NCBI RefSeq assembly: GCF_026151205.1
Contig: NC_087082.1
Location: forward strand, 16,399,401-16,463,400
Reading direction: 5' to 3'
DNA from: Bolinopsis microptera
Taxonomy: Eukaryota > Ctenophora > Tentaculata > Lobata > Bolinopsidae
DNA: 64,000 nt
The translations under genes were made by a program, and so were the position numbers. The notes under the pieces were generated by a model. The model was not told the DNA's origin. It searched no databases and saw only the letters and a program-made list of their open reading frames with translations. Within the stretch, counting starts at the first letter, position 1; each line of letters starts with the position of its first letter. Below, piece after piece: positions 11,668 to 23,800 of the stretch.

Positions 11668-14600
11668 TGATAAACTGTGTAATGAATTACACCAGATTGG
11701 ACCTGCTTACCTGATAGGCTGATCAAATCACTAGCAGTGGGCTGGCATTGCACGTCAAATTTAAAGGCAACTGGAAATAGAATTAATATTACTATGTCAA
11801 TGTATATTGTATATGTTTTGTTAACAGGGTTTAGACCCTTATATTATCATGATAATAATCATAGAGGTAGGCTTCAGAAAGTTATAGATCTAAATATTAG
11901 GACTAGGTTAAAATAATACAAATAGTTCAAATACCATTGAACACCTAACTATATCAAAGTATAAGAAAGTTTTGCAGTTGAGCACTATTAATCCACAAAG
12001 TATACGGAAAGTTAAGCTAATGAATAAGGGTGTTACCCGATTTAATACGCTGATTAAAAGACTTGATATTATGCGAGAGTACTATCCCGTCACCTAGTAA
12101 CCAGCGAGAGTGCAAGTCACGCGACCCGAGTGTAGTCACGTGATAATGTTATATCTACTTTGCAGTGGGTGCGGTCGCTGGGTGAAGTGAACAAACCATC
12201 CTGTTTTAAAGCTTATGATTGTTAGGTATTATAAACTTAACAATTCTGGCTCCGAAATAGTTTATTTAACTTTAATACATGTTCAGATTCTTGTGTCACC
12301 TCCACAACCCCACTCCTTATCAAATACCATAAAATGTGAAATAAACACAGCCAGAATCCACAGCTGTTAACCACCACATACCGACCATTCAAGGAAACTA
12401 GGATACTCCGAACTAGAATTGACGATCAACTTCTTACAGCTTACCTAGAATAGGTACTGAAAGTTCTGGATTACTACCCGTCTCAGACAGCAAAGTAGTG
12501 ATATGTTTATATGTATTTTATCTTAAACTACAATCCCATTAAAATATTCTCTTCAAGCTGAATCTCCTATTTAAAAAGAGTCGAAGGAAAAATTTAATGA
12601 TTGAAACTGTCGAGAACTGTAAAGAGCTTGCAATTTATGGGATACACTATGTTCAACCTGTAATAACTACGGGCGACTTATACGAACAAATTGAAGGCTT
12701 GCACGGCACCCACAACCTCACTGTTCCTAGAAACGGTCAGATCTCCCGAATAGGTTCTCACATTATTCACTCACGTACTCTAATATTCAACTATTTATAA
12801 TGCCTGGTACGGAAAATGAACTACGCAGCTTGAATACTCTTATCCTACAATATCCAAAATTATCCTACAATACCCAACAATGTCCTACAATATCCAACAA
12901 TGTCCTAAAATATCCTACAGTATTTCAGCACTAAAACAAATGTAGTTTTTACAGAGACAGAGGGTGTGGTCGCCAGCTAACAACTCTGATTACACATCAC
13001 TTATCACCGAATTATAGGAATTATGGTTCGTTTACACTAACTCTGCGCTCTGGTCGGTCTAAAATCCTGGTTCTTCTGTGGAAACTAAGCTCACTTACTA
13101 ACGAAAACCCTGGAAAATTAGGTCACTAAATAACTAAAACCCTGGATAATAAGGTCACTAAATAAATAAAGCTAATTTAGTTTACTAGTGCGAAAACTAA
13201 GCTCCATAACTAAAATCCTGGTTCTTAAGCATATTGACTAATTAAAACCCTGGAAATAAGGTCACTAACTAACTAAAACTAGTTTACTATTGCGAAAAAA
13301 AGCTACATAACTAAAAGCCTGGTACAAGTCTAGAAACTAAACTAGTCGTTGTTGTGTAACATTTCAGCTGATTATTGTAGGCTTCACGGACCACGTCTCA
13401 AAAGGGTTTTTCTCTCTTTTCAAAGGGGTTTTCTCTCTTTTCAAAGGGGTAAGTTCTCAAAGGAGGATACCTTTGATCTGTCAGCTAGAACCTTTGTACG
13501 GGTCTTTGTTAACGTTAACGGGTCTAAAATCTCATTACTTGCACACCTTATGGTAATCCTTGTAATAAGAGATACGTATCAAATTATTGCATCACATACA
13601 TACAACGTAAATTTGGTGCATGTTTTAAGACACAGCAATATTAGGATTGTTCGGTACAACGATCACTACACCCCGTGTTGGAAGTGTTGCTGAAGCACCA
13701 GGTAGCGGCTCACCTCGCACTGTCGCCGGTAAAACCGGTTCACGCACTATGTTACGACAACACTTTATTACGACAGACTATAGCCCCACCCTGAACCTTA
13801 ACCCTAACCCTAACCCTCACCCTCACCCTATTCCGAACCCATTACATGAAAACCTTGTCGAAATATAGTGCGCTCACCGTAATACCAATCCCTATTTACA
13901 CTGCTATTTGAAACAGATAGCCAAAATAAAAGTTAAACGAACACATATTGCTGTCCAATGTCCTAAACAATTAATCCTACTGAAAAGGCAGCATCTACTG
14001 AAGTAGCACAGATGTACTGTGGTAGCAAACATGTACTGATCCCCCCTCAAAATAAAACAAGATAAGGAAATTCTCAGCATACAACATAATTAAAAACCAC
14101 ATTCCCGCTGCATACCAAGGAAGATAAGGCGAGTAGCGAATTGGTATACAGCTAATTACGCTAACAACTTTACCCACTTATAATGTGAATTACACAAGGG
14201 GCGTGGCCGCTCTAGGAGCACTGGGTGTATATATTACACCTAACTAGATAGTAGGAAGTTAAACTTCCCACCGGGCTGAGAAATATCGTGTAAGAGATAT
14301 ATATATAAAGTGGTGAATTCCTGAGTGTATTAGTACATAGAGAGGATGGGATACATGTATACTATGCGAATAATAGTGATTCACAAAACGGAGAGGAGTC
14401 AGGTGTATTGTTCTCTTATTTGATTACATTTGTTGTGGTGGTTTAAACTTGGGTTGGCATCAAGAATGCAATGTGACAAAGAGCAGGTGTTGCCCACAAA
14501 AATACGATTCTTAAAACAATGTTTTAACGATTATATAGACTGTGAAGATGTCAGACAGTAAATTATTATTATTATCGTTTTGTTGTCGAGAATAAAACGT

Positions 14601-15210
14601 TTAAACGACACAAACCTCTGACAAAACCCGGACAAAATCATGGTTACTGACTCTCGGAAATGAAACTTCGACGACAGGGAAGTTAAAAGACATGAATAAC
14701 GTAACTGTCGGGTGAGCGGTCTTGTAATCAAACCGTATAGCGGTTGTCCAGGAAGCCAGATAATGATTGAATCGCGGCGAGGAAGCTGGTGAATCTAAAT
14801 ACATGGGTTGGTCGTGCAACTCAACGGTGATCTTATTGACAACGTGGACTATGAACAATGTATGTTGAAATTAACATAGTTTTGAATGGCATGTAACAAA
14901 TAGCGAACATACAGGACACAATATGCCCAATGTACTGATCCAGACTTACCTGATGGAGTCCGCTTCAAAAGAACGCATCTCGGGATGAAACGGAAGTACA
15001 AACGAAAGTTATGCAACAAAAGTGAGATGAGTTAGAGCAAGCAGATGATCGGTAAAATAAGCAGCTAAAATACACGACACAAAAAAGTGGGGTGGTGTAA
15101 AAAGTAGCGCTAGCTAGTAAAGGAAATGTGTGACCTGCCTACTAACAATTATCCCTAACTTGGTAAAATATAACGCGCGCTCCACTGGATTAAGGTGGAG
15201 AGCTAAGATG
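11668..15210. other. Intergenic sequence
   Basis: No gene could be supported. Visible items are short TATCCTACAA repeats at about 12840-12920, diverged repeats of an 'ACTAAAACCCTGG' word at 13080-13330, a small TTTTCAAAGGGG triplication at 13398-13450 and a telomere-like tract at 13795-13836. Confidence 0.5.
13795..13836. repeat. Short telomere-like tract (CCCTAA/CCCTCA)
   Basis: About six CCCTAAC and CCCTCAC units. This is an interstitial telomeric-type tract, not a chromosome end, since ordinary sequence continues on both sides. Confidence 0.7.
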
Positions 15211-15310
15211 TCACGTGCCCACGTGACTACGTGTCACGTGATTGACCCGCGCCAAGGTCGAGCGTCCAGCGGTCAGATCACGTGCCCACGTGACAACGTG
15301 TCACGTGGTT
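15211..15310. promoter_or_regulatory. Duplicated CACGTG cluster
   Basis: A block of about 32 bp holding three CACGTG/ACGTG motifs (beginning TCACGTGCCCACGTGAC) occurs at 15211 and again at 15278, 67 bp apart, with a further ACACGTGACG at about 15320. The GTCACGTG form matches the kind of site bound by TFEB/MITF-type factors. No start codon or exon was recognised next to it. Confidence 0.4.
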
Positions 15311-15324
15311 GAGTACGAACACGT

Positions 15325-16192
15325 GACGCGTCCTTGCTTAATATCTGTATCAGGAGAGAGTGCGCTCCAAACAGCAGCCTATTGGTACTTCCTAGCAATA
15401 ACCACGTGACTTCTCCCAGTCCAATGGGGCACCAAGAAATGGCATGGTAACCAGTGGCTGCCCTAAAAACTCCAAAACTGCCAGTGAGAGGGGCGGAAGC
15501 TGAACACGTGACGTTACTAATTGAACGACCTGTATCCCTCCCTGTTGCTCTATTTACTCAGCTCTGATCTCAAAGAAGCCAGGGGAGTGCAAGACACTGA
15601 GAACTGCTGGCAGCTACACCAAAACATGCTCACACCTCGTGACCCACCACGCGGTATGTCATGTGACTCCGCCCAACACGATATCTTAGTGACAGGTAAT
15701 AAGGATATTGGGTAATACCTAAACTGCACAGTGCAGCAGGCTATGACACAATGAGAAATAGCGCAGGGTATGCAGCAGCAGCGCTGAGATGGAGTCATGG
15801 CTCGACCAGGCTGGGCGTGGACTGTACGGTGTTAAAAAACCCCGCATAATTGCAAAACTTCACCGTGTTCATTTTATTATAGAGTGGCATGGAATCCGTA
15901 CGTTAACAATTAGTTGATAGTGTCATGGAAGTGATAAACCTTTCGTCAAATTGAAAGGAGAAGTGTTTTGTACTTCAGTTCGGTATGCGGCCACCCCGTG
16001 AGGCGTGGACTCGGCTAGTTAGACAGCTCCCCGACCGGCTGGTTGTCATGGCAACGGGAGGTCAGTGGGAGTTGTCGAACAGAGGTGTGGGCTCTCTGAC
16101 ATTCATCTACTTTCTGAAGAAAGCTTCTCAATCAGACAGACTAGAATGAATTTGACAGGTCAAGTTGTGAGGTAACAATAAAGCCGCCAGAC
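15325..16192. other. Intergenic sequence
   Basis: Two further CACGTGAC motifs occur near 15402 and 15504. No gene, RNA or repeat array was recognised. Confidence 0.5.
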
Positions 16193-17240
16193 TGACTGGT
16201 AACAGGGGGTGGACTGGTAGGGCGGGGGTGGACTGGTAGGGGGGGGGGGGGGGTGGACTGGTAACAGGGGGTGGACTGGTAGGGCGGGGGTGGATTGGTA
16301 ACAGGGGGTGGACTGGTAGGGCGGGGGTGGACTGGTAGGGGGGGGGGGTGGACTGGTAACAGGGGGTGGACTGGTAGCAGGGGGTGGACTGGTAACAGGG
16401 GGTGGACTGGTAACAGGGGGTGGACTGGTAAGGGGGGTGGACTTGTAGGGGGGGCTGGACTGGTAACAGGGGGTGGACTGGTAACAGGGGGTGGACTGGT
16501 AACAGGGGGTGGACTGGTAGGGCGGGGTGGACTGGTAGGGGGGCGGGGGTGGATTGGTAACAGGGGGTGGACTGGTAGGGGGGCGGGGGTGGACTGGTAA
16601 CAGGGGGTGGACTGGTAGGGCGGGGGTGGATTGGTAGGGGGGGTGGACTGGTAACAGGGGGTGGACTGGTGACAGGGGGTGGATTGGTAACAGGGGGTGG
16701 ACTGGTAGGGCGGGGGTGGACTGGTAAGGGGGGTGGACTGGTAACAGGGGGTGGACTGGTAACAGGGGGTGGATTGGTAACAGGGGGTGGACTGGTAGGG
16801 CGGGGGTGGACTGGTAGGGGGGGGGTGGACTGGTAACAGGGGGTGGACTGGTAGGGCGGGGTGGATTGGTAACAGGGGGTGGAATGGTAGGGCGGGGGTG
16901 GACTGGTAGGGGGCGGGGGTGGACTGGTAACAGGGGGTGGACTGGTAGGGCGGGGGTGGATTGGTAACAGGGGGTGGACTGGTAGGGCGGGGGTGGACTG
17001 GTAGGGGGGGGGTGGACTGGTAACAGGGGGTGGACTGGTAGGGCGGGGGTGGATTGGTAACAGGGGGTGGACTGGTAGGGCGGGGGTGGACTGGTAGGGG
17101 GGTGGACTGGTAACAGGGGGTGGGCTGGTAGGGCGGGGGTGGACTGGTAACAGGGGGTGGACTGGTAGGGGGGCGGGGGTGGATTGGTAACAGGGGGTGG
17201 ATTGGTAACAGGGGGTGGACTGGTAGGGCGGGGGTGGACT
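16193..17240. repeat. G-rich minisatellite GGTGGACTGGTAACAGGG
   Basis: About 18- to 22-bp units alternate GGTGGACTGGTAACAGGG with GGTGGACTGGTAGGGCGGG. Long proline-rich frames on the minus strand (PPPVTS, CYQSTP) are by-products of the array, not a protein. G-runs on the plus strand make G-quadruplex or R-loop formation likely. Confidence 0.95.
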
Positions 17241-17242
17241 AC

Positions 17243-18309
17243 CTACCTTGGGTACCTTGGGTTCGTTTCGGGCTAGCACGCCCAGGCCAAGACATCTTGC
17301 GTCTCCACCACCGGTGTCTCCGTTATCATGTCTTGCTCACAGCCCATTCCAAGATTGAATTGCCATTAGCCCCTGTATATCCAGGGGTAGGAGGGGTGTC
17401 GGGGACGGTATGAAGAAAGCGATCAAGTGCTGCCTTGAATTTTGGCAAGGTTGGGATAGACTTGATGTCGTGAGGCACAACGTTATACAAAGCAGAGGCC
17501 ACTGAAGGGAAAGAATGGAACCTCATGGTGTTGATGCTTTTGTATTTTGATCCGCCAAGAGGACGAAGACATGTAACTCCTCTTCTATGAGAGTGTTGGA
17601 AAGAAATGTTTACACTGTTGGGAATCTCACCGTAGTAAATTTTCCAGACAAGGATGATCATGTACCTCTCGCGGCGGCGCTGTAGGGAGTAGAGATCAAG
17701 CTGCTTCAGGCGCTCCCAGTAGCTAAGATGCTTGTATCCTGCTATTTTCGCAGTGAATGAGCGTTGGATCGACTCAATCATGATTATGTCACACTGCAGG
17801 TGAGGCGACCAGAGAGCACAACAATACTCGGTAATAGAGCGGACGTATGTCTTGAAGAGCATCAGCATCGTGTCTTTGTCTCTGGTAGAGAAAGTTCTCA
17901 GTACCCATCCAGCTTTGCTCGCTGCCTCAGAGGACTTTCTTGTGATGTGTTGACGCCAGGAGAGATCACTGTCAACATACACACCGAGATCTTTCACGAC
18001 ATCATCAGAAGATATCGATGCACCAGATGGTAAAATGTAGGGTTTCTTTAGCTCAGGGTTCTTACCATGCTGGAGAAGTTGGAATTTACTTTCGTTTAGC
18101 TCCATGTTGTTTGCTACTGCCCATCGCACTACTGCACAGAGATCTTCCTGGAGACATTTGCAGTCGGACGGGGAGCTGATGTTTTTGTGGAGCTTGGAGT
18201 CATCAGCAAACACTTTTACTTTGCAATGTTTTACAACTAGGAACAGGTCGTTGATATACAAAATAAATAGCAGTGGGCCTAACACAGTGCCCTGTGGTAC
18301 CCCACTTAG
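17243..18309 (-). pseudogene. 5'-truncated LINE (CR1/jockey-like) inserted into the minisatellite
   Basis: The frame begins abruptly at RT motif 4-5 (SGVPQGTVLGPLLFILYIND, then the FADDSKL catalytic box) and runs through the thumb (LGVYVDSDLSW) and the CR1-like tail to a stop at 17326. The endonuclease and RT motifs 1-3 are absent. The 3' side ends in a short tandem of AGGTACCCA, a typical LINE tail. The same minisatellite lies on both sides, so the insertion split an existing array or the array spread later. No internal stop is seen in the remaining frame. Confidence 0.85.
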
Positions 18310-18834
18310 GGGGGTGGACTGGTAACAGGGGGTGGACTGGTAGGGCGGGGGTGGATTGGTAACAGGGGGTGGACTGGTAGGGCGGGGGTGGACTGGTAGG
18401 GGGGCGGGGGTGGACTGGTAACAGGGGGTGGACTGGTAGGGCGGGGGTGGATTGGTAACAGGGGGTGGACTGGTAGGGCGGGGTGGACTGGTAGGGGGGG
18501 GTGGACTGGTAACAGGGGGTGGACTGGTAGGGCGGGGGTGGATTGGTAACAGGGGGTGGTCTGGTAGGGCGGGGGTGGATTGGTAACAGGGGGTGGACTG
18601 GTAGGGCGGGGGTGGACTGGTAGGGCGGGGGTGGACTGGTAACAGGGGGTGGACTGGTAACAGGGGGTGGACTGGTAACAGGGGTGGATTGGTAACAGGG
18701 GGTGGACTGGTAACAGGGGGTGGACTGGTAGGGCGGGGGTGGATTGGTAACAGGGGGTGGACTGGTAGGGCGGGGGTGGACTGGTAGGGCGGGGGTGGAC
18801 TGGTAACAGGGGGTGGACTGGTAACAGGGGGTGG
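18310..18834. repeat. G-rich minisatellite, right half
   Basis: Same unit family as 16193-17240, interrupted by the LINE fragment. Confidence 0.95.
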
Positions 18835-18839
18835 AAAAT

Positions 18840-20600
18840 TGAAAATAGGAAAGTTGTACACGTATGACCACGCCCAAATCGACCGGAAATCGCTAAAATC
18901 ACTGTGAATTAAGTAGGTCAGCATTACTTTTCGTAAATATTATGGTTTATTTTTTGACCGAAATTATGAAGGAAAAAAAACTGCCAGATTCGTCTCCTGT
19001 GGGCATAATCAGGGCCGGCAAGCTTAGGGCCGAACAGATTGACGAGAAATAATTTATGTACTGTCTGACAAATTGAAGGGTGTGAATTTTTGAGCTACTG
19101 ACAAATTTTTTTAAACGTCTCAATTTTCGTACCACCTCAGTTTTCGTACCACCTCAAATTTCGTACCACCACAATTTTCGTACCACCACAATTTTCGTAC
19201 CACCAGTTTTAATTAGACGATGGTTCATGGTATGATATGAACACCACAAGTGAAACACGATATTATGATTGATCAAATTGTAAAATAATTAGAAAATGTG
19301 ACTCACGAATTTGAGATAACATTCAATTTGATCGCAGCATTGCAAAAAGCGAGAAGCTCAATGACAATAAAATCACCAAAACATCATCTTCTAAACTTTT
19401 GATGTCTGTGGGGGTACGGGGTTACTTTGACAAAAGTAGCCCCCTCCTCCCCTCACTACATTCTAACTCTATCAATAGTCTGAGGAGCATTTGTTAGCTT
19501 CGCTGAATCCTGACTTTAAAAGCGCTGCTTCCAATAAAGCTAGTGGTAGCTGGTTCTACACTAATGCTCGCACAACCTCGCAAAGGATTCCCAATTAAAT
19601 AACACAGGTGTTTGTTGATGCGTTTACTCTTTATGACTAATCAGTAATCAGTAAAAATATGTTGTCACGTACCAAGTTGTCACACACAAAGTCCTGATCC
19701 CATATGTTTACAGACATTGTCAGCAAGTTTAACAGCAATCACCGTACAATGAAAATATCAAAGAAAATCGGCGGTTTATAACGGCAATTAAATTAAAGTT
19801 TTCCTCAAAACATTTTACCGCTTGTACGCGTGCTTTCTCAAAGCATGCCATCAGGTGTCAGTTTTTTACTTGCAAGGGTGTAATTGCAACTCAAACTTGA
19901 ACGAAACATTTAATTACAAAATAAGCTCTATTTTTATAATATAAACGTGATTAAGGCACAGCAAACATGAGGAGGTGAATTGCTTAAAAATGATTAATTA
20001 TATACGAAAAATGTTTAAATTTTAATCAAATACATAAAAATAGGTCTCGAGGATCAAATTCAACGTTGCCTTCTACATTTTATAACAAGTCCATTTTACT
20101 TCGGTGAATAATAAACAAGATCAAATAAACGAGGTAAAATAATCAGCAAAGTAACAAATAAACGGTAATATCACAGTACAGCAGACGGTTTCAAATACAA
20201 AGTCGCAAATTTCAGTCAGCAGGCTACAAGATAATCATACAATTACACAATCATACAATTACATAATCATACAATTATATAACCATCTTATCATCTATTG
20301 AATGAACAATTCAGTTAACTAATAATAATGAACTATCTTCACAAACATGACGTGTACAACCAACACTGGGTTCGAATGTCATTTTCGACGGTAATCAGTT
20401 TGGGAATGTAATAGTTCAATGATGAGCAAGCTTAGGGATGCTTTAGGTAGGGGTCTTTTGATGCGAGGGAGTCCCTAGAGCTGTGGATACTTTTCAAGTA
20501 ATCTAATAAATAGTCAGAACTCTGAAAGTATGTAGGTTGTGAATTTAACTTGCGTCTTAGTTAGAGCAGCATGATACCAAACATTTTCTTCTATTAAATG
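18840..20600. other. AT-rich sequence beyond the last recognised exon
   Basis: It contains an 18-bp repeat with the core TTTTCGTACCACC at about 19123-19206 (five copies) and ACAATCATACAATTA repeats near 20235-20280. Further 3' exons or the 3' UTR of the minus-strand membrane-protein gene could lie here, but none was identified. Confidence 0.5.
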
Positions 20601-20803
20601 TTACAAAAGTGGCGAAATTGGCAAATATTTCTCACTCAAACCGCTAATGATTTCAATTATTACCTTGTGATTGCAGCGACAGTGATTTTCCTTACACCCG
20701 GTTTCTTTGATCTTTTTGAGCTTGGCATCTGAGCTAGCCAGATAGATTTGTAGAGTGAAGCCCATGATTGCTAATATCACAAAGAATGAAAATATCACAA
20801 TGT
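20601..20803 (-). CDS. Membrane-protein gene exon 7, last helix and Cys-rich tail
   Basis: Acceptor TTTCAG. It encodes DIVIFSFFVILAIMGFTLQI, then a charged tail with three Cys (GCKENHCRCNHK). The frame can run to a stop at 20601, but AAG|GTAATA at about 20663 is a good donor, so the coding end may lie further left, beyond what I can identify. Confidence 0.65.
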
Positions 20804-23800
20804 CTGAAATTAAGGAGTCATTAGCGTTTGGTAAACATTAGAGATTAACATTATCATTTTATTGTCGGCAGTCACTTTATGTTTAAACCTTTCAATAGTT
20901 TAACCTTGTTGTTTTTTACCGATGAAATACTATGGTATTCTATTGCTTTTTTAAACACCGTTTCATTTAAAACAGTCTTGGAAGTTCGCGTTTAATTTAT
21001 AAGTTTAAACACATGTGCGCGCGCGTCGAGTTTTACCGCGCGCAGCAAATACGATTTCTTATTTTGTTAGGAATATTCTTTCGCGCGTTCCTATAACTTT
21101 ATAATTCATCAAATTTTAGCAAGCAAACTAGCGGAATAAATAATTTAATAGTTCACCTTACAGGAGAATTCTATCAAGCATTAATCTCATTATTGAATCC
21201 TAAATTTAGTCTAAAATGTGCCTCCCATGTTGAAATGTAATAAGAAGACAGCTTGATACTGAATAACCATTAATAATTCACAATTATTTTTAAAACAAGA
21301 ATTAAACAAAACAGAAAAAATACCAAAAATACCAAGATAAACAAACCATATAGAGTGTAGATTCTGAAGAAGTTAGGATGATGCCCGTGCGCAGTTCCCA
21401 TGCCAAACTCATCTCGGATGTGATCTTGTATCTGCACGATTAACACTTCAATTCCACCACTGAAGTTCGTCTGAGCGAAATAGTCCACCGCTGAGAAATG
21501 ATAACCGTTTAGAAGTGATTATTATGCTCAGTTACTAGATCACTATACTAGATTAGTGGATAGAAAATATTATACCAGTTCCACGTTAGTCGATGTTAAG
21601 AATGAGAAATGTTTCATGGGAGGGTTTCACAGGACTAAACCAACTGTCTGATAATTGGACACATTCAGTGTTCACATTTTATTACTAAGATACGTCAATC
21701 GGAATAAACGTTCGAAAATTCGAGAAACTACTTGTTGAACGACCAGTCTGTTTACTATATTTTCATTTCTCCTCGTCTGTTTATCAGTATTTACTATTTA
21801 GTACGGTATATACTAAAATGAACATGATTACTGTAGGCTATTATCGAGGTATGGTGTTATTATTTATATGCCATTTTCAACAGTCTACATTGACACTATA
21901 CGTACAGACATTGCTGTCTAGAAAGACACATTCTTACAGACAAGCTTGAAAACAAAATCTTCGGAAACTTCAGTTCAGATTGAGAGTTCGGATTGAGAGT
22001 TCGGACGACTGAGAGTTCGGACTGAGAGTTCGGACTGAGAGTTCGGACTGAGAGTTCGGACTGAGAGTTCGGACTGAGAGTTCAGACTGGAGTTCAGACT
22101 GAGAGTTCAGACTGAGAGTTCAGACTGAGAGTTCAGACTGAGAGTTCAGACTGAGAGTTCAGACTGAGAGTTCAGACTGAAAGTTCAGACTGAGAGTTCA
22201 GACTGAGAGTTCAGACCGAGAGTTCAGACTGAGAGTTCAGACTGAGAGTTCAGACTGAGAGTTCAGACTGAGAGTTCAGACTGAGAGTTCAGACTGAGAG
22301 TTCAGACCGAGAGTTCAGACCGAGAGTTCAGACCGAGAGTTCAGACCGAGAGTTCAGACCGAGAGTTCAGACTGCGAGTTCAGACTGAGAGTTCAGACCG
22401 AGAGTTCAGACTGGGAGTTCAGACTGGGAGTTCAGACTGGGAGTTCAGACTGGGAGTTCAGACTGAGAGTTCGGACTGCGAGTTCAGATTGAGAGTTCGG
22501 ATTGAGAGTTCGGACGACTGAGAGTTCGGACTGAGAGTTCGGACTGAGAGTTCGGACTGAGAGTTCGGACGACTGACAGTTCGGACTGAGAGTTCGGACT
22601 GAGAGTTCGGACTGAGAGTTCGGACTGAGAGTTCAGACTGAGAGTTCAGACTGAAAGTTCAGACTGAGAGTTCAGACTGAGAGTTCAGACCGAGAGTTCA
22701 GACTGAGAGTTCAGACCGAGAGTTCAGACCGAGAGTTCAGACCGAGAGTTCAGACTGCGAGTTCAGACTGAGAGTTCAGACCGAGAGTTCAGACCGAGAG
22801 TTCAGACGGAGAGTTCAGACTGGGAGTTCAGACTGGGAGTTCAGACTGGGAGTTCAGACTGGGAGTTCAGACTGCGAGTTCAGACTGAGAGTTCAGACTG
22901 GGAGTTCAGACTGAGAGTTCAGACTGGGAGTTCAGACTGAGAGTTCAGACTGAGAGTTCAGACTGAGAGTTCAGACTGAGAGTTCAGACTGAGAGTTCAG
23001 ACTGAGAGTTCAGACTGAGAGTTCAGAATGAGAGTTCAGACTGGGAGTTCAGACTGAGAGTTCAGACTGGGAGTTCAGACTGAGAGTTCAGACTGAGAGT
23101 TCAGACTGAGAGTTCAGACTGGGAGTTCAGACTGAGAGTTCAGACTGCGAGTTCAGACTGAGAGTTCAGACTGAGAGTTCAGACTGAGAGTTCAGACTGG
23201 AGTTCAGACTGGGAGTTCAGACTGGGAGTTCAGACTGGGAGTTCAGACTGGGAGTTCAGACTGGGAGTTCAGACTGAGAGTTCAGACTGAGAGTTCAGAC
23301 TGAGAGTTCAGACTGAGAGTTCAGACTGAGAGTTCAGACTGAGAGTTCAGACTGAGAGTTCAGACTGAGAGTTCAGACTGAGAGTTCAGACTGAGAGTTC
23401 AGACTGAGAGTTCAGACTGAGAGTTCAGACTGAGAGTTCAGACTGAGAGTTCAGACTGAGAGTTCAGACTGAGAGTTCAGACTGAGAGTTCAGACTGAGA
23501 GTTCAGACTGAGAGTTCAGACTGAGAGTTCAGACTGCAATACAAATTTGAATCTTGCAGAGAATGTTGCCATGTGCCTAAATAATTTAAAATATTATCCA
23601 TGTGGAAAATGGAAATTATAAATACACTTCACGAGATCATCAAAAGTAAATATTAAGATTATTTATAGTTTAAAACATCGGAGTTATACTGGTTACTAAA
23701 CTCTGCGACTTTAAATCATCCACTTTCTGATCTCTGGTATGTAGATTCTACAATCTACATGTCACCTTTATTTGCTGACAACTAATTTATGATAATTTAA

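Noticed and set aside
16128-18924. Proline-rich 'proteins' of 200-530 residues on the minus strand
   Set aside because: They are translations of the G-rich minisatellite; only the LINE RT part is real coding sequence.
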